Below, piece by piece: positions 7,754-18,248 of a stretch of DNA of 30,559 nucleotides (the first letter of the stretch is position 1; every line of letters starts with the position of its first letter). The DNA is taken from positions 1 through 30,559 of the forward strand of contig JAFYGX010000023.1 of assembly GCA_017543025.1 (NCBI GenBank), in the 5' to 3' direction. The stretch comes from Solobacterium sp. (GTDB lineage: Bacteria; Bacillota_I; Bacilli_A; Erysipelotrichales; Erysipelotrichaceae). The notes under the pieces are model-generated. The model was not told where the DNA came from. It saw only the letters and a program-made list of their open reading frames with translations, and ran no database searches. Position numbers and translations under genes: made by a program.

Positions 7754-9548
7754 CCATCGAAAGCACAGACATAAACGCTTCCTGCGGGATTACCACTGAA
7801 CCCACTGCTTTCATCCGCTTTTTTCCTTCTTTCTGCTTTTCCAGCAGCTTGCGTTTTCTGGAGATATCTCCGCCATAGCATTTTGCCAGAACATTCTTCC
7901 GCAGTGATTTGATATTTGTCCTGGCAATTACCTTTCCGCCGATTGCGGCCTGTACCGGTATCTCAAACTGCTGCCGCGGAATCAGTTCCTTCAGGCGGAC
8001 GGTAATACCGCTCCCTCTCTGATATGCCTCTGAGCGGTGGATGATGACTGATAATGCGTCAACCGGTTCTCCGTTCAGAAGGATATCCATCCGCACCAGA
8101 TCCTCTTTCCGGTATCCGATCAGCTCGTAATCGAGACTTGCATATCCTTTGGAACAGCTTTTCAGACGATCAAAGAAATCATAAATAATCTCTGCCAGTG
8201 GTATCTCATATGTGATCATATTTCTTCCTGTATCGATCACTTCCATACCGACATAGGTACCGCGTTTATTCTGACAGAGCTCCATTACCGGACCGATATA
8301 CGCATCGCCTGTCATGATCTCCGCCTTCACATACGGTTCTTCTACATGATCGATCCGCGAAGCGTCCGGCATTTTTGCCGGGTTATCAATCGCAAGCATT
8401 GTTCCATCCGTCAGATATACATGATAGATTACGGACGGCGCTGTACAGATCAGATCGAGATCATATTCCCTCTCAAGCCGCTCCTGAATCACATCCATAT
8501 GCAGCAGTCCAAGAAAGCCGCAGCGAAATCCGAAGCCGAGTGCCTGAGAAGTTTCAGGTTCATACTGAAGGCTCGCATCATTCAGCTTCAGCTTATCAAG
8601 AGCTTCATGCAGATCCTCATATTTTGCGGCATCGCTCGGATAAAGCCCGCAGTAAACCATCGGGTTCATTTTCCGGTACCCTTCCAGCGGTTCTGCCGCG
8701 GAGTTTCCTGCTTTTGTGACCGTATCACCGACCCGTACATCCTGAATCGACTTGATCGATGCCGCAAACCATCCGACATCTCCGCATTCCAGTGTTTTGA
8801 CCGGAACTTCTTTCGGATTCCGGATACCTGCTTCCGTGATCTCATACTGCGCACCGGTTGCCATGAAGGAGATTTTATCTCCTACCGACAGGGAACCGTC
8901 AAAAACGCGGATCAACGCAATGACACCACGATAGCTGTCGTAGAAGCTGTCAAAGACAAGTGCCTTCAAGGGTTTCTCCGGATCGCCGGACGGCGCCGGG
9001 ATTTTATGAACGATCTGCTCCAGCACGGTTTTCACGTTCAATCCGGTACGGGCGGAAATAAGCGGTGCTTCACTGCAGTCCAGGCCGACAATCGTTTCAA
9101 TTTCCTGCTTTACTTCTTCCGGCATTGCATTATTCATATCCACCTTGTTTATGACAGGAAGAATCTCAAGATCATTATCAAGGGCAAGATATGTATTTGC
9201 CAGTGTCTGAGCCTGCACACCCTGCGTTGCATCGACCACCAGCACCGCTCCTTCGCATGCCGCAAGTGACCGGGAAACTTCATAGCTGAAGTCAACATGC
9301 CCTGGTGTATCAATCAGATTAAACAGATAGTCTTCTCCGTTGTCCGCAGTATATCTCAGCTGAACGGCATTCAGCTTAATCGTGATTCCGCGTTCCCGCT
9401 CAAGATCCATTTCATCCAGCAGCTGCGCTTTCATATCACGCTGCGTAACTGTTTCTGTCAGTTCAAGAATGCGATCTGCCAGCGTTGATTTTCCATGGTC
9501 AATATGTGCAATAATGCAGAAATTTCTGATATGCTTCTGATCTGTCAT
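7734..9548 (-). CDS. lepA: elongation factor 4 (LepA), translational GTPase
   Basis: LepA is a ribosome-associated GTPase that acts in translation and 30S assembly. The 604 residues are full length. G1 is AHIDHGKST near residue 15, the switch I region ends [10 protein letters not shown]3 is DTPGHVDF and G4 is NKVD. It then has EF-Tu-like domain 2, EF-G-like domains III and V ([27 protein letters not shown] is split across this region), and the LepA-specific C-terminus [21 protein letters not shown]. It starts 3 nt after the fmt stop codon and its end overlaps hemW by 20 nt, so it is co-transcribed with both. Confidence 0.97.
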   Translation of the reverse strand: MTDQKHIRNFCIIAHIDHGKSTLADRILELTETVTQRDMKAQLLDEMDLERERGITIKLNAVQLRYTADNGEDYLFNLIDTPGHVDFSYEVSRSLAACEGAVLVVDATQGVQAQTLANTYLALDNDLEILPVINKVDMNNAMPEEVKQEIETIVGLDCSEAPLISARTGLNVKTVLEQIVHKIPAPSGDPEKPLKALVFDSFYDSYRGVIALIRVFDGSLSVGDKISFMATGAQYEITEAGIRNPKEVPVKTLECGDVGWFAASIKSIQDVRVGDTVTKAGNSAAEPLEGYRKMNPMVYCGLYPSDAAKYEDLHEALDKLKLNDASLQYEPETSQALGFGFRCGFLGLLHMDVIQERLEREYDLDLICTAPSVIYHVYLTDGTMLAIDNPAKMPDASRIDHVEEPYVKAEIMTGDAYIGPVMELCQNKRGTYVGMEVIDTGRNMITYEIPLAEIIYDFFDRLKSCSKGYASLDYELIGYRKEDLVRMDILLNGEPVDALSVIIHRSEAYQRGSGITVRLKELIPRQQFEIPVQAAIGGKVIARTNIKSLRKNVLAKCYGGDISRKRKLLEKQKEGKKRMKAVGSVVIPQEAFMSVLSMDENDRK

Positions 9549-9551
9549 AAA

Positions 9552-10490
9552 TCAATCAAATACCTTTCCTGTCAGCTGTCTGCCGGCTCCATTGCCAAAC
9601 GCATCAGCACTCATCCGTGATTTTCCTTCCATCTGAAGTTCGTATACAAGCAGATAGCCGCCATTTGCCGCAATTTTCATCGCATGGTCCGCAAATCCCG
9701 CAATTGTGCCCGGTGCTTCCTTCGCCATACCGCTCTGCATTCTCACGTTTGCGAATTTGATCCGTTTTCCTTCCAGAACACCATAACCCATCGGCTCCTC
9801 GATCAGTCCCCGAAGATGATTGTACAGCTCCGCAATCGGCTCATCCCGAAACGATACGCGCTCTTCTTCCCGCCTGATATTCGGAGCGATCACAACTTTT
9901 GATTCATCCTGTTTTTCGCCCTTTAAGGAGCCGTCCAGTACCTTTGGAAGATACTCATGAATCAGCAGTGCCGCATGTTCTTTCAGCCGCTCAAACAGCT
10001 CAGAGGCAGTCTCATCATCACCGATCTCTGCAGGCAGACGGGCAAATACATCTCCGCTGTCCATTTTTTCGGCCATTGCCATCAGACAGACTTCCGTTGT
10101 CCGGTCACCATTCATCACTGCGCGCTGTATCGGCGCCCCTCCTCTGTATTTCGGAAGTGCGCTGGGATGGATATTGAAACATCCGTACTTCGGCGCATTC
10201 AGAATGGAAACAGGTATCAGCTGACCATATGCGCATGTAATAATCAGATCCGGATTCAGCTCAAGTATCTGTTCCGGATTCAATGAAAGCTTTTCCGGCT
10301 GAAGTACTCTGATTCCTTTTTCCTCAGCAAGTTTTTTTACCTCCGGCGCATGCATGACACGCTTTCGTCCAACCGGTCTGTCCGGCTGGCAGACTGCAGC
10401 ACGAACATCATATCCATCTTCCAGCAGTGCGTTCAATACCGCGCATGCATAGTCTGTAGTACCAAAAAAAACAACGGTTCCTGCGTTCAT
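9552..10490 (-). CDS. fmt: methionyl-tRNA formyltransferase
   Basis: This enzyme transfers a formyl group from 10-formyltetrahydrofolate to initiator Met-tRNA in the cytosol. The chosen ATG at 10490 has AAGGAG 6-7 nt upstream and gives 312 residues, the usual length; a longer frame to 10562 would read through the promoter. Motifs: VVFFGTTDYA at the N-terminus, CFNIHPSALPKYRGGAPI (catalytic Asn and His plus the folate-binding loop), and MDSGD with the catalytic Asp. The C-terminal domain is OB-fold-like. The gene is divergent from rpsT and first in the operon with lepA and hemW. A TATAAT box on the minus strand at 10513-10518 fits as its promoter. Confidence 0.95.
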   Translation of the reverse strand: MNAGTVVFFGTTDYACAVLNALLEDGYDVRAAVCQPDRPVGRKRVMHAPEVKKLAEEKGIRVLQPEKLSLNPEQILELNPDLIITCAYGQLIPVSILNAPKYGCFNIHPSALPKYRGGAPIQRAVMNGDRTTEVCLMAMAEKMDSGDVFARLPAEIGDDETASELFERLKEHAALLIHEYLPKVLDGSLKGEKQDESKVVIAPNIRREEERVSFRDEPIAELYNHLRGLIEEPMGYGVLEGKRIKFANVRMQSGMAKEAPGTIAGFADHAMKIAANGGYLLVYELQMEGKSRMSADAFGNGAGRQLTGKVFD

Positions 10491-10512
10491 AGATTGCTCC
10501 TTTACCGCGACA

Positions 10513-10541
10513 ATTATAGCTGAAATACATTGCTTTTTAAA
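10513..10541 (-). promoter_or_regulatory. putative fmt-lepA operon promoter
   Basis: On the minus strand TATAAT (10518-10513) has a weak TTTAAA at the -35 position with a 17-nt spacer. It partly overlaps the -35 region of the divergent rpsT promoter. Confidence 0.55.
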
Positions 10542-10558
10542 AGGGGCTTTGATATAAT
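10530..10558 (+). promoter_or_regulatory. rpsT promoter
   Basis: TTGCTT (10530-10535), a 17-nt spacer and TATAAT (10553-10558) make a near-consensus housekeeping sigma promoter. Transcription would start near 10565, leaving a leader of about 24 nt before the rpsT start codon. Confidence 0.85.
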
Positions 10559-10588
10559 CCATGTGTTTGAGAAATAAAGGAGGTCTTC

Positions 10589-10852
10589 ATGGCGAACATC
10601 AAGTCTCAGAAGAAGCGTGCTCTGACAAATGCAAAAGCTCAGGCAAAGAATACCGCTGAGAGAACTGAAGTAAAGAACGCGATCAAAAACGTTCTGAAAG
10701 CAGTAGATGCAAAAGATGCTGATGCCGCTAAAGCAGCATTTGACAAGGCGAATTCCGTTCTTGATAAGGCTGTTTCCGACGGAATCAAGAAAGGCAACTA
10801 CGCTTCCCGTCAGAAATCGCGTCTGGCAAAAGCCGTTAATACAATCGGTTAA
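10589..10852 (+). CDS. rpsT: 30S ribosomal protein S20
   Basis: S20 is a primary-binding protein of the 30S subunit body that contacts 16S rRNA helices. The 87 residues begin MANIKSQKKRALTNAKAQAK and end SRLAKAVNTIG, typical of S20: small, Lys/Ala-rich and all-helical. The ribosome binding site AAAGGAGG precedes ATG at ideal spacing. It is monocistronic, with a strong promoter just upstream and a strong terminator 4 nt after the stop, and is transcribed away from fmt. Confidence 0.97.
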   Translation: MANIKSQKKRALTNAKAQAKNTAERTEVKNAIKNVLKAVDAKDADAAKAAFDKANSVLDKAVSDGIKKGNYASRQKSRLAKAVNTIG

Positions 10853-10855
10853 TGT

Positions 10856-10880
10856 AATCCATGCTGAGCATGGATTTTTT
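10856..10880 (+). terminator. intrinsic terminator of rpsT
   Basis: AATCCATGC and GCATGGATT form a perfect 9-bp stem with a TGA triloop, followed by a run of T. Confidence 0.92.
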
Positions 10881-10966
10881 TGGTCTGCCCGTCCCCGTTG
10901 AACACATGCAGTGAATCATTCCATTTGTCGTAATCAGTTATCCGTTCAGACGATCATTGACGATTC

Positions 10967-11000
10967 TGAAAACACCGGTTTTACTTTAACCGGTGTTTTT
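10967..11000 (-). terminator. intrinsic terminator of the dnaG-rpoD-trmK operon, bidirectional
   Basis: AAACACCGGTT and AACCGGTGTTT pair as a stem of 11-12 bp with a 7-nt loop. It lies 17 nt beyond the trmK stop on the minus strand, where it is followed by a T-rich run; the plus strand also has five T residues. Confidence 0.8.
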
Positions 11001-11017
11001 CTGTCTGATCTCTGGCT

Positions 11018-11689
11018 TCAGCAGTTCTGTCTCCGCTTCAGAAGTACGGACGATTCCTCCCACAGCGCAATCTGTTTCTGTATCTGTGAATCGCCTCCGC
11101 GCCGTTCGTTTACAAATCTGAGACGGTTCAGTTCGTGAGCCACCTGATTCTGAAATGCATCGCTGTCCCGGATTGCGTCCAGAGGCCCGCAGAGAATCTC
11201 CCGTTCACTGTAAGGAGAATGCTTCCGGCAGCTGAATTCGACAATCGTATAATACAGGCTTCGCTCCATTACCGTCAGTTCAGAATGAATCGTATATCCA
11301 TGTTCACAGATCCATGTCCGAAGGCAGGAAACATCCTGATTGACCTGTACAATGATCTGTTTCATCGCATGGAGCCTGCCGTCTGCCTCTTCCAGAATCC
11401 TGCAGGCAGTAAACCATCCCATACCGGCAATCACCGCACAATCAGCATCCGACGGTACCTGCTCAAATCCATCTGACAGCACCGGCACAATCTGATCCTG
11501 ACAGCCATGTGCAGCGATATTTGCTCTGGCTTGCGAAAGGGGTCCTTCTGCGACATCGCATGCATAGGCTTTCTGAACGATTCCCTGCTCCACAAGAAGA
11601 ATCGGAAGCAGACCATGGTCCGTCCCGATATCCGCAGGTATCGTTCCTTTCTGAACCAGCTCAGCCAGCTTCCGAATTCGTAAACTCAT
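11018..11689 (-). CDS. trmK: tRNA (adenine(22)-N1)-methyltransferase TrmK
   Basis: TrmK methylates N1 of adenine 22 in tRNA with S-adenosylmethionine. The 223-residue protein has the Rossmann SAM-binding motif [14 protein letters not shown] (about residues 19-32), then [21 protein letters not shown] and VIAGMGW, the family's motif IV. A helical C-terminal domain follows. The ATG overlaps the rpoD stop by 4 nt, matching the dnaG-sigA-trmK order of Bacillus relatives. The protein is a little short but nothing essential appears missing. Confidence 0.92.
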   Translation of the reverse strand: MSLRIRKLAELVQKGTIPADIGTDHGLLPILLVEQGIVQKAYACDVAEGPLSQARANIAAHGCQDQIVPVLSDGFEQVPSDADCAVIAGMGWFTACRILEEADGRLHAMKQIIVQVNQDVSCLRTWICEHGYTIHSELTVMERSLYYTIVEFSCRKHSPYSEREILCGPLDAIRDSDAFQNQVAHELNRLRFVNERRGGDSQIQKQIALWEESSVLLKRRQNC

Positions 11690-13251
11690 TTGTCAAAAAA
11701 GTCCTTCAGGCGTTTGGAACGGGTCGGATGCTTCAGTTTACGCAGCGCTTTCGCTTCAATCTGACGAATACGCTCTCTTGTGACATTGAATTCCTTTCCG
11801 ACTTCTTCCAGTGTACGGGTGCGCCCGTCATACAGACCGAACCGCAGACGGAGCACTTTTTCCTCACGTTCGGTAAGACCGGCAAGCACGTTGTTGATTT
11901 CATCTTTCAGAAGCTGATTGTTTGCATATTCATCCGGGCTCATAGCATCTTTATCTTCAATAAAGTCGCCAAGATGTGAATCATCTTCTTCACCGATCGG
12001 TGTCTCAAGACTTACCGGCTCCAATGCAATCTTCTGTATCTCGCGCACCTTCTCCGGAGAGATTCCTTCCATCCGTGCGCTGATTTCCTCCGCTGTCGGA
12101 TCTCTTCCAAGCTCCTGAACAAGCTGACGCTGAATTCTGGAGAGCTTGTTTATTGTTTCAACCATATGTACCGGAATACGGATGGTTCTCGCCTGGTCAG
12201 CAATCGCCCTGGTAATCGCCTGACGGATCCACCATGTTGCATAGGTGGAGAATTTGAATCCTTTCGTGTAGTCGAACTTTTCAACCGCTTTGACAAGACC
12301 CATATTTCCTTCCTGAATCAGATCCAGGAACAGCATGCCGCGGCCGACATATTTTTTTGCAATACTGACAACCAGACGAAGGTTTGCGGAAATCAGAATG
12401 TTCTTCGCTTCTTCATCTCCTTCTTCAATCCGTTTTGCAATCGCAGGTTCATCTTCCGGTTTCAGAAGAGGTACTCTTCCGATTTCTTTCAGATACATCT
12501 TTACCGGATCGTTCAAACTGATCGTATTCCCCCGGTTCGGATTTGTATAATCTATAACAAGCTTCGAAACGTTTGCCGGCGTTTCCGCATCCTTGTTATC
12601 ATCTTCCTCGTCATCATCGCTACCTTCAGAATCATTGCGGTCGTCGTCTTCCTCATCAAGAAGATCTACTTCCTCATCATCGAGCTCTTCGATATCTTCA
12701 TCTTCGGAAATCTCAATTCCTTCATTGCCGAACCACTCCCAGAGCGCATCAAGATCATCGTCGCTCATCTCAAGACGCTCAAGTGCATTCATGACATCTT
12801 TCTGATAAATCTCGCCGTCAGTCCGGAAAACAAGTCTGAAATCCTCCTTCAGCTCATCAAGCGTTTTCAGCTCTTTCTGTTTCCCGGTGCCTTTGAACAC
12901 ATTGATTTCAGTGTGCTTCCTGGTATCACGGGGTTTTCCTGCTTCTGTGTTCAGTACTTCCTTATCCACTTTCGGCTTTACATAGTTCTTCGGTTCTTCC
13001 ATTTCTGACTCTGCCTGTTTTGATGTTTCTTTATCCGGTTCTTCCGGTTCTGTAAGTTGTTCCAGTGTCTGATTCAGGATTTCATCATCCCGGAGGATCT
13101 TCTTTACTTCATTGAGAAGCTCTTTGCGCTGAACTGCAGTCTTACGGACTGCCGCGAGGTAACAGCGCGCATTTCCGGTAAACTCATCTGTCTGATCAGA
13201 TTCGCTTTTCTGCCTTGTTCCCCTGTCCGCTTGATTGTTATTTTTCATCAT
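11686..13251 (-). CDS. rpoD: primary sigma factor RpoD/SigA with long N-terminal extension
   Basis: This is the housekeeping sigma subunit of RNA polymerase, recognising -35/-10 promoters. Regions 1.2-2.4 run from about residue 245 ([47 protein letters not shown]). Region 3 follows [10 protein letters not shown], and region 4.2 ends with [18 protein letters not shown] region 1.1-like segment is at about 130-180, and residues 182-222 are extremely acidic. The protein has 521 residues against about 370 for Bacillus SigA. The excess is mostly a charged N-terminal part of about 130 residues, helical-looking at 35-70. The ATG is supported by GGAGG at 10-nt spacing, inside the end of dnaG (14-nt overlap), so the extension appears genuine. 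Confidence 0.96.
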   Translation of the reverse strand: MMKNNNQADRGTRQKSESDQTDEFTGNARCYLAAVRKTAVQRKELLNEVKKILRDDEILNQTLEQLTEPEEPDKETSKQAESEMEEPKNYVKPKVDKEVLNTEAGKPRDTRKHTEINVFKGTGKQKELKTLDELKEDFRLVFRTDGEIYQKDVMNALERLEMSDDDLDALWEWFGNEGIEISEDEDIEELDDEEVDLLDEEDDDRNDSEGSDDDEEDDNKDAETPANVSKLVIDYTNPNRGNTISLNDPVKMYLKEIGRVPLLKPEDEPAIAKRIEEGDEEAKNILISANLRLVVSIAKKYVGRGMLFLDLIQEGNMGLVKAVEKFDYTKGFKFSTYATWWIRQAITRAIADQARTIRIPVHMVETINKLSRIQRQLVQELGRDPTAEEISARMEGISPEKVREIQKIALEPVSLETPIGEEDDSHLGDFIEDKDAMSPDEYANNQLLKDEINNVLAGLTEREEKVLRLRFGLYDGRTRTLEEVGKEFNVTRERIRQIEAKALRKLKHPTRSKRLKDFFDK

Positions 13252-14983
13252 CTAATATACACCTCCGTAGATCATTCAGACATCTCCGGTATTCCTCCAT
13301 CAATGTCCGTGTACTCTCCTGATTCATAGCCTGTCCGAGCTGTTCTTTATACTGTTCAGCTAACGCGGTTTTTATGCTGATGTTCACCTTGCGGATTGCT
13401 CCGTCAAGATACGATCTGTCATATGGCTGAATATATTCCCAGCGGTTGATCAGTTTTGTAATCAGGTTTTTTTCTTCCTGTGTCGCTGTTTTATCAATCA
13501 GATCCGATACATCGATTGTATCTGCAGTGCGATATGCATCGACAATCTGCATCGCAACTGCACCGCGCACACTGTCCTGCAGAAATCCAAGCGTCTCGCT
13601 GAACCTCTGTGCAGCTTCCTTATGGCCGAGCATCATTGCCAGAATCTGTTCTTCCGCACTGACTGTTCCGTTCTGAATTGGATTTCCCGGACTGTTAATC
13701 ACGGATGTCCGCTGCGCACGCGGAACATAGTCTATCGTAAAACCGCTGATTTTCGACAGTTCGTTCGTAAAATAACGCCTGTCCATCTCATCTTCAAGAG
13801 TTTCAATTTCTTCTTTTGCCTTCAGGACAAATTCCTTTTTCTCCTGATAGTTGTCAAAATTGGTCCGCTCTTTCAGATATTTCAGAACAAATTCCATCCA
13901 GGTCATCTCAGCAGACACAAGTTTTCTGAGGCCTTCCGGTCCGTTCTGACGGAGAATTTCATCCGGGTCCAGTTTTACGCGGTTGTCAATCACACTGACC
14001 TGACAGCCTTCTTCCCTGGCAAGCCGCCCTGCCTTCATCGTTGCATTCTGTCCGGCATTGTCACCGTCATAGCAGAATACAATCCTCGGGGCGAGCCTTC
14101 GAAGCAGCTGAATCTGACTTCTGGTACATGCAGTGCCAAGCGTACACACCGCATTATCGATTCCCGCCTGTGAGAATGCAATCACATCGGTCACTCCCTC
14201 ACAGAGATAGATTTTCGCTTCCCTGCGGGCGCTCAGCGATGCACGATGCGCGTTATATACAATCTCTCCCTTATGAAAGAGTACGGTTTCTGTCGAATTG
14301 ATATACTTGCGGGGATTTTCCGGATCCATCGTTCTGGCGCTGAATCCGATCGGATTTCCGCTTCTGTCATGGATCGGAAACATGATCCTTCCGGAAAACA
14401 CATCGCTGAGACCGTTCACTCCGGTCCGGGACACATTCACCTCAACAAGCTCACCGTCTTCAAACCCCTTAGCCTGAAGAAATCGTGTCAGACGGTCACC
14501 CGGAGGATTATATCCGATTCCGAACTTTTCCCGTATCTCCTGATTCAGACCACGCTGATCAAGATACGCCCTGGCTTCTGTCCCATCTTCCGAATTCAGC
14601 TCATAACTGGTAAACCGGACAGCTTCATTCAGTACCCGGAACCCGCGTACATTTTCCTGAGCTGTTTCCTGTTTCGTACCGGTGTCTGTCACCGACAGAG
14701 GATAACCGATCAGCTCAGCAACCTTGATTACAGCTTCCGGAAAATTTACATGTTCATAGTTTTCAACAAATGTAAATACACTGCCGCCTGCACCGCATAC
14801 GAAGCATTTATAGAACTGTCTGGAAGTGCTGATATGCAGTGATGGATCATGATCATCATGAAACGGGCAGACAGCCACAAACTCTCTGCCCCGTTTCTGA
14901 ACCGGAATATACCTTCCGATGATATCTGCGATATCCGCCTTCTGCCGGACTGCTTGTATTTCCTCTTTCGGAATCAGTACCAT
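13238..14983 (-). CDS. dnaG: DNA primase
   Basis: DnaG makes the RNA primers for chromosome replication at the fork, with DnaB helicase. The 581 residues comprise an N-terminal CHC2 zinc finger (Cys39, His42, Cys60, Cys63 in [11 protein letters not shown] and [16 protein letters not shown]), the primase core, and a TOPRIM centre with Glu262 (YLCEGVTDV, where EGYMD is more usual) and Asp306/Asp308 (CYDGDNAG). A divergent C-terminal helicase-interaction domain follows. It is downstream of glyQS (42 nt) and overlaps rpoD, in the macromolecular-synthesis arrangement that joins primase and sigma factor. Confidence 0.96.
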   Translation of the reverse strand: MVLIPKEEIQAVRQKADIADIIGRYIPVQKRGREFVAVCPFHDDHDPSLHISTSRQFYKCFVCGAGGSVFTFVENYEHVNFPEAVIKVAELIGYPLSVTDTGTKQETAQENVRGFRVLNEAVRFTSYELNSEDGTEARAYLDQRGLNQEIREKFGIGYNPPGDRLTRFLQAKGFEDGELVEVNVSRTGVNGLSDVFSGRIMFPIHDRSGNPIGFSARTMDPENPRKYINSTETVLFHKGEIVYNAHRASLSARREAKIYLCEGVTDVIAFSQAGIDNAVCTLGTACTRSQIQLLRRLAPRIVFCYDGDNAGQNATMKAGRLAREEGCQVSVIDNRVKLDPDEILRQNGPEGLRKLVSAEMTWMEFVLKYLKERTNFDNYQEKKEFVLKAKEEIETLEDEMDRRYFTNELSKISGFTIDYVPRAQRTSVINSPGNPIQNGTVSAEEQILAMMLGHKEAAQRFSETLGFLQDSVRGAVAMQIVDAYRTADTIDVSDLIDKTATQEEKNLITKLINRWEYIQPYDRSYLDGAIRKVNISIKTALAEQYKEQLGQAMNQESTRTLMEEYRRCLNDLRRCILDDEK

Positions 14984-15025
14984 GTTATATTTATATACAG
15001 CTCAGAAACAGAACGTTCTGAACAA

Positions 15026-16414
15026 TCAGAAACGAATTTCTTTCAGAATCAGTGATCTTACTTCATCCACAGAGAGTCTTTCCTGTTTCATGGAGTCCCG
15101 ATAACGAATTGTTACCGTTCCGTCTTCCAGGGTCTGATCATCTACTGTGATACAGTACGGCGTTCCGATCTCATCCTGACGGCGATACCGTTTTCCGATT
15201 GAACCGCTTTCGTCGTATTCTGTTTCAAAATCATAGCTGAGATCTTTCCGGATCTCGAGTGCCTTCCCGGCATGACGTTTTTTCACAAGCGGAAGAACAG
15301 CAGCTTTTACCGGAGCGAGAATCGGTGAGAAGTGCATTACCACACGGGTATCCGTACTTCCATCTTCTTTTGTCAGTACTTCTTCGTCATATGCATCCGT
15401 GAAGAACATGAAGAACAGACGTTCCACACCGACAGCCGGTTCGACGACATACGGAATATATTTCTCATTGGTTGTCGGATCCAGATAACTCATATCTTTA
15501 CCGGATGTAACCTGATGCTGTGTAAGGTCATAATCCGTACGATCCGCGATCCCCCAGAGCTCGCCCCAGCCCCACGGGAACCGGTATTCAATATCCGTTG
15601 TTCCCTTGGAATAGAAACTGAGTTCTTCCTTTGTATGATCACGGAACCGCAGGTTCTCCGGATTTCCGCCAAGCGACAGAATCCAGTTCATGCAGAACTG
15701 ACGCCAGTACGGAAACCACTCATCATCCGTGCCGGGTTTGCAGAAGAATTCCATTTCCATCTGTTCAAATTCTCTTGTCCGGAAAATAAAGTTGCCCGGC
15801 GTGATTTCATTCCGGAAGCTCTTGCCGATCTGACCAATTCCGAACGGAAGCTTCTTACGGTAAGCCCGCTGAACATTTCTGAAGTCCACAAACATTCCCT
15901 GTGCTGTTTCCGGACGAAGATAAATCGTAGCTTTTCCGTCTTCTGTTGTTCCCTGGAATGTCTTGAACATCAGATTAAACTGACGGATCGGCGTGAAGTC
16001 ATGACCACCGCAATCCGGACATGCAATATGATGTTCGCTGATATACTGCTCCATCTGTTCGTTCGACCAGCCTTCACAGGTAACCTTGCCCTCGGTTGCC
16101 TTTTCAATCAGCTGATCTGCGCGATGGCGTGTTTTGCACTGACGGCAGTCCATAAGCGGATCAGAGAATCCTTTCAGGTGACCGGAAGCCTCCCAGACTT
16201 TCGGATTCATCAGAATCGCAGCCTGAATCTCTACATTATTCGGGTCTTCCTGAATGAATTTTTTCTGCCACGCACGTTTGATATGATCCTTCAGCAGAAC
16301 GCCATATGGCCCAAAGTCCCAGGTATTGCTGAGGCCGCCGTAAATCTCGGAACCCTGAAAAACAAATCCCGTATTTTTGGCATGTGAAACGATTTTATCA
16401 AATGTTTTTTCCAT
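15026..16414 (-). CDS. glyQS: glycyl-tRNA synthetase, homodimeric class II type
   Basis: It charges tRNA-Gly with glycine. The 462 residues match the single-chain alpha2 enzyme. The N-terminus is [19 protein letters not shown] followed by [10 protein letters not shown], motif 2 is [13 protein letters not shown] with [13 protein letters not shown], and motif 3 lies in [11 protein letters not shown]. The C-terminal anticodon-binding domain begins near [11 protein letters not shown]. Two CxxC pairs (CRQC and CPDC) in the insertion suggest zinc binding. It is first in glyQS-dnaG-rpoD-trmK, with a promoter at 16456-16484. No T-box element is visible in the 200-bp leader. The Shine-Dalgarno AGGGGG is unusually far (about 13 nt) from ATG. 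Confidence 0.97.
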   Translation of the reverse strand: MEKTFDKIVSHAKNTGFVFQGSEIYGGLSNTWDFGPYGVLLKDHIKRAWQKKFIQEDPNNVEIQAAILMNPKVWEASGHLKGFSDPLMDCRQCKTRHRADQLIEKATEGKVTCEGWSNEQMEQYISEHHIACPDCGGHDFTPIRQFNLMFKTFQGTTEDGKATIYLRPETAQGMFVDFRNVQRAYRKKLPFGIGQIGKSFRNEITPGNFIFRTREFEQMEMEFFCKPGTDDEWFPYWRQFCMNWILSLGGNPENLRFRDHTKEELSFYSKGTTDIEYRFPWGWGELWGIADRTDYDLTQHQVTSGKDMSYLDPTTNEKYIPYVVEPAVGVERLFFMFFTDAYDEEVLTKEDGSTDTRVVMHFSPILAPVKAAVLPLVKKRHAGKALEIRKDLSYDFETEYDESGSIGKRYRRQDEIGTPYCITVDDQTLEDGTVTIRYRDSMKQERLSVDEVRSLILKEIRF

Positions 16415-16455
16415 AAAAAAGAAACTGCCCCCTATCTTACGTTAACAGCATTGGC

Positions 16456-16484
16456 AGTATAGCACTTTTCAAACCCCGGTTCAA
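16456..16484 (-). promoter_or_regulatory. promoter for glyQS-dnaG-rpoD-trmK
   Basis: On the minus strand TTGAAC (16484-16479), a 17-nt spacer and TATACT (16461-16456) lie about 40 nt upstream of the glyQS start. This separates glyQS transcription from recO. Confidence 0.75.
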
Positions 16485-16615
16485 TGCGGCAATCCGGATG
16501 AATTTCATTCATCTGAAAAAATACAGGCATGGTCAGCGGACCGGACATCAGAGCGAAGAACTGCACCTCCATACATGCCGTATGGAACAGAGAACACTCA
16601 TTTTTTTACTGTTGT

Positions 16616-17365
16616 TCAGATCAGACTCATCCGCTGATAGAGCGCAAAACTTTTTACCGGAATCCCGGCATGTGTTCTGATAAATTCCGTCAGAAGTCCG
16701 CATTCCTTTCTGGCTGACTCCATATGTGTTTCAAGAATTGAAAGATGTTCCATCCTGGCCTTATTGATCAGCCGGAACGCTCTGAGATCAGCTGCTTCCG
16801 CTGGCGCAATGCCGTGAGCAAGCGCACAGGACGAACAGAGGAAGCCGCCTTCTTTTACCGATAAAGATGTGACGACAGTCCTTCCGCAAAGCACACATTC
16901 ATCTACATCCGGCGCAATTCCCTGCGTCTCCATCATACGGGCAAGCCCGACCGCAAGCACAATATCATCCCGATGTCCCTGATCCAGCGCTTCACATGCG
17001 GATTCAAACAGATCATAACAGAACATCGAAAACGAAAGATCTGTTCCCTCCGGGAGGAACGAATCTATTACTTCCGCAAGAACGCCGCAGGCAAGCGATG
17101 CATTCAGATTCTCATGCAGGTGACGGTACATCTTCACAGTATGAGCTGTTCTCATCCGGAACATCGTTCTGCCTTCCTTATAATCAAACAGGAATTCACC
17201 TTTCGTATACGGGAACACAGAACTTCTGTTTTTGGATGACATCTTCCGTGCTCCCTGCGCAACCAGTGAAAGTTTTCCGTATTCCTTTGTAAGTACGGTC
17301 AGCAGAACCGAATTATCTTTATAATCCCGTTCCCGGAGAATCAGGCCTGTCAGTTTCTCATTCAT
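16616..17365 (-). CDS. recO: DNA repair protein RecO
   Basis: RecO loads RecA on SSB-coated single-stranded DNA together with RecR in recombinational repair. The 249 residues start with the OB fold (GLILRERDYKDNSVLLTVLTKEYGKL is the region, with SLVAQGARKMSS). A helical domain follows, then a zinc-finger CVLCG...CSSC near residue 155-180. The start overlaps the era stop by 8 nt, and era-recO is the conserved order. A 201-nt gap follows before glyQS, holding a new promoter but no clear terminator, so partial read-through is possible. Confidence 0.94.
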   Translation of the reverse strand: MNEKLTGLILRERDYKDNSVLLTVLTKEYGKLSLVAQGARKMSSKNRSSVFPYTKGEFLFDYKEGRTMFRMRTAHTVKMYRHLHENLNASLACGVLAEVIDSFLPEGTDLSFSMFCYDLFESACEALDQGHRDDIVLAVGLARMMETQGIAPDVDECVLCGRTVVTSLSVKEGGFLCSSCALAHGIAPAEAADLRAFRLINKARMEHLSILETHMESARKECGLLTEFIRTHAGIPVKSFALYQRMSLI

Positions 17366-18248
17366 CTACGTGACCGTATCCATACTGAGTAATACGGCTG
17401 TCAATATCCCGCCATTCTTCTTCAATCCGGACAAACAGCGAAAGCCGGACATGAGTTCCGAGAAGCTGCTCGATATCTTTTCTCGCTGCGATTCCGATCT
17501 GTTTCAGCATGGAACCCTGCTTTCCGATCAGAATTGCTTTCTGCCCCGGTTTCTCGACAAGAATCATCGCCTGGATCTCACATGCATCCTTCACGAACTC
17601 TTTTCGCTCAATGACTACAGCCGTCGCATGCGGTACTTCTTCTTCCGTAAACAGCAATACCTTTTCCCGGATGATTTCCGCGATTCGGAAGTTTTCTGGA
17701 TTATCGCTTACGACTTCCCGCGGGTACAGCGGTTCGCCTTCCGGCAGATAGGATACCGTTGTGTTCAGAAGATCTTCAAACGACTCCGTTTTCAGCGCAG
17801 ACAGCGGAAAGAATTCATCAAATGCATAACGCTTCTGCCAGGACATCAGGTTCTTCAGCACAAGTTCCTTCGGCAGAAGATCAATTTTATTGAATATCAG
17901 AAAAACCGGAACGCCGGCATTTTTCACCATATTCAGAACAAATTCATCACCTGTGCCGAATGCTTTGGTCCCATCCGTCACAAGATAAATCAGATCAACC
18001 CCCTGTATGACGTTGGAAGCTTCCTTGTTCATTCTTGTCTCAAGCCGATGTTTTGCCTTGTGAATTCCCGGTGTATCTGTAAATACGATCTGTGCATCTT
18101 CCGTATTGACAATTCCCCGGATTTCACTTCTTGTCGTCTGCGGCTTCGGTGAAACAATTGCAATCTTCTCATTGACGAGACTGTTGATCAGCGTGCTTTT
18201 TCCGGCATTCGGCCGGCCTGCAAGTGCAACAAAACCGGATTTCATCAT
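17358..18248 (-). CDS. era: GTPase Era, 30S ribosome assembly factor
   Basis: Era binds the 3' end of 16S rRNA during small-subunit maturation and couples it to growth. The 296 residues have G1 GRPNAGKST, the G2 region TTRSEIRGI, G3 DTPGI and G4 NKIDLL. The C-terminal KH RNA-binding domain includes the loop IGKQGSMLKQIG, where GKxG is the expected signature. It starts within the cdd stop (4-nt overlap) and overlaps recO by 8 nt, so the cluster is tightly coupled. Confidence 0.97.
   Translation of the reverse strand: MMKSGFVALAGRPNAGKSTLINSLVNEKIAIVSPKPQTTRSEIRGIVNTEDAQIVFTDTPGIHKAKHRLETRMNKEASNVIQGVDLIYLVTDGTKAFGTGDEFVLNMVKNAGVPVFLIFNKIDLLPKELVLKNLMSWQKRYAFDEFFPLSALKTESFEDLLNTTVSYLPEGEPLYPREVVSDNPENFRIAEIIREKVLLFTEEEVPHATAVVIERKEFVKDACEIQAMILVEKPGQKAILIGKQGSMLKQIGIAARKDIEQLLGTHVRLSLFVRIEEEWRDIDSRITQYGYGHVDE

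Noticed and set aside
8346..9269. 307-codon plus-strand open frame opposite lepA
   Set aside because: It is an antisense shadow of the well-supported lepA gene. It has no ribosome binding site or recognisable domain, and its composition follows the reverse complement of LepA codons.
12166..13008. 280-codon plus-strand frame opposite rpoD
   Set aside because: Its Ile/Phe-rich content is the complement of the acidic and charged sigma-factor segment. It is not an independent gene.
15332..16387. 351-codon plus-strand open frame opposite glyQS
   Set aside because: It lies wholly inside glycyl-tRNA synthetase on the other strand, with no start signal and no protein family features.
16415..16615. 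Possible T-box or riboswitch in the glyQS leader
   Set aside because: The leader contains a promoter and two small hairpins but no T-box core sequence and no terminator.
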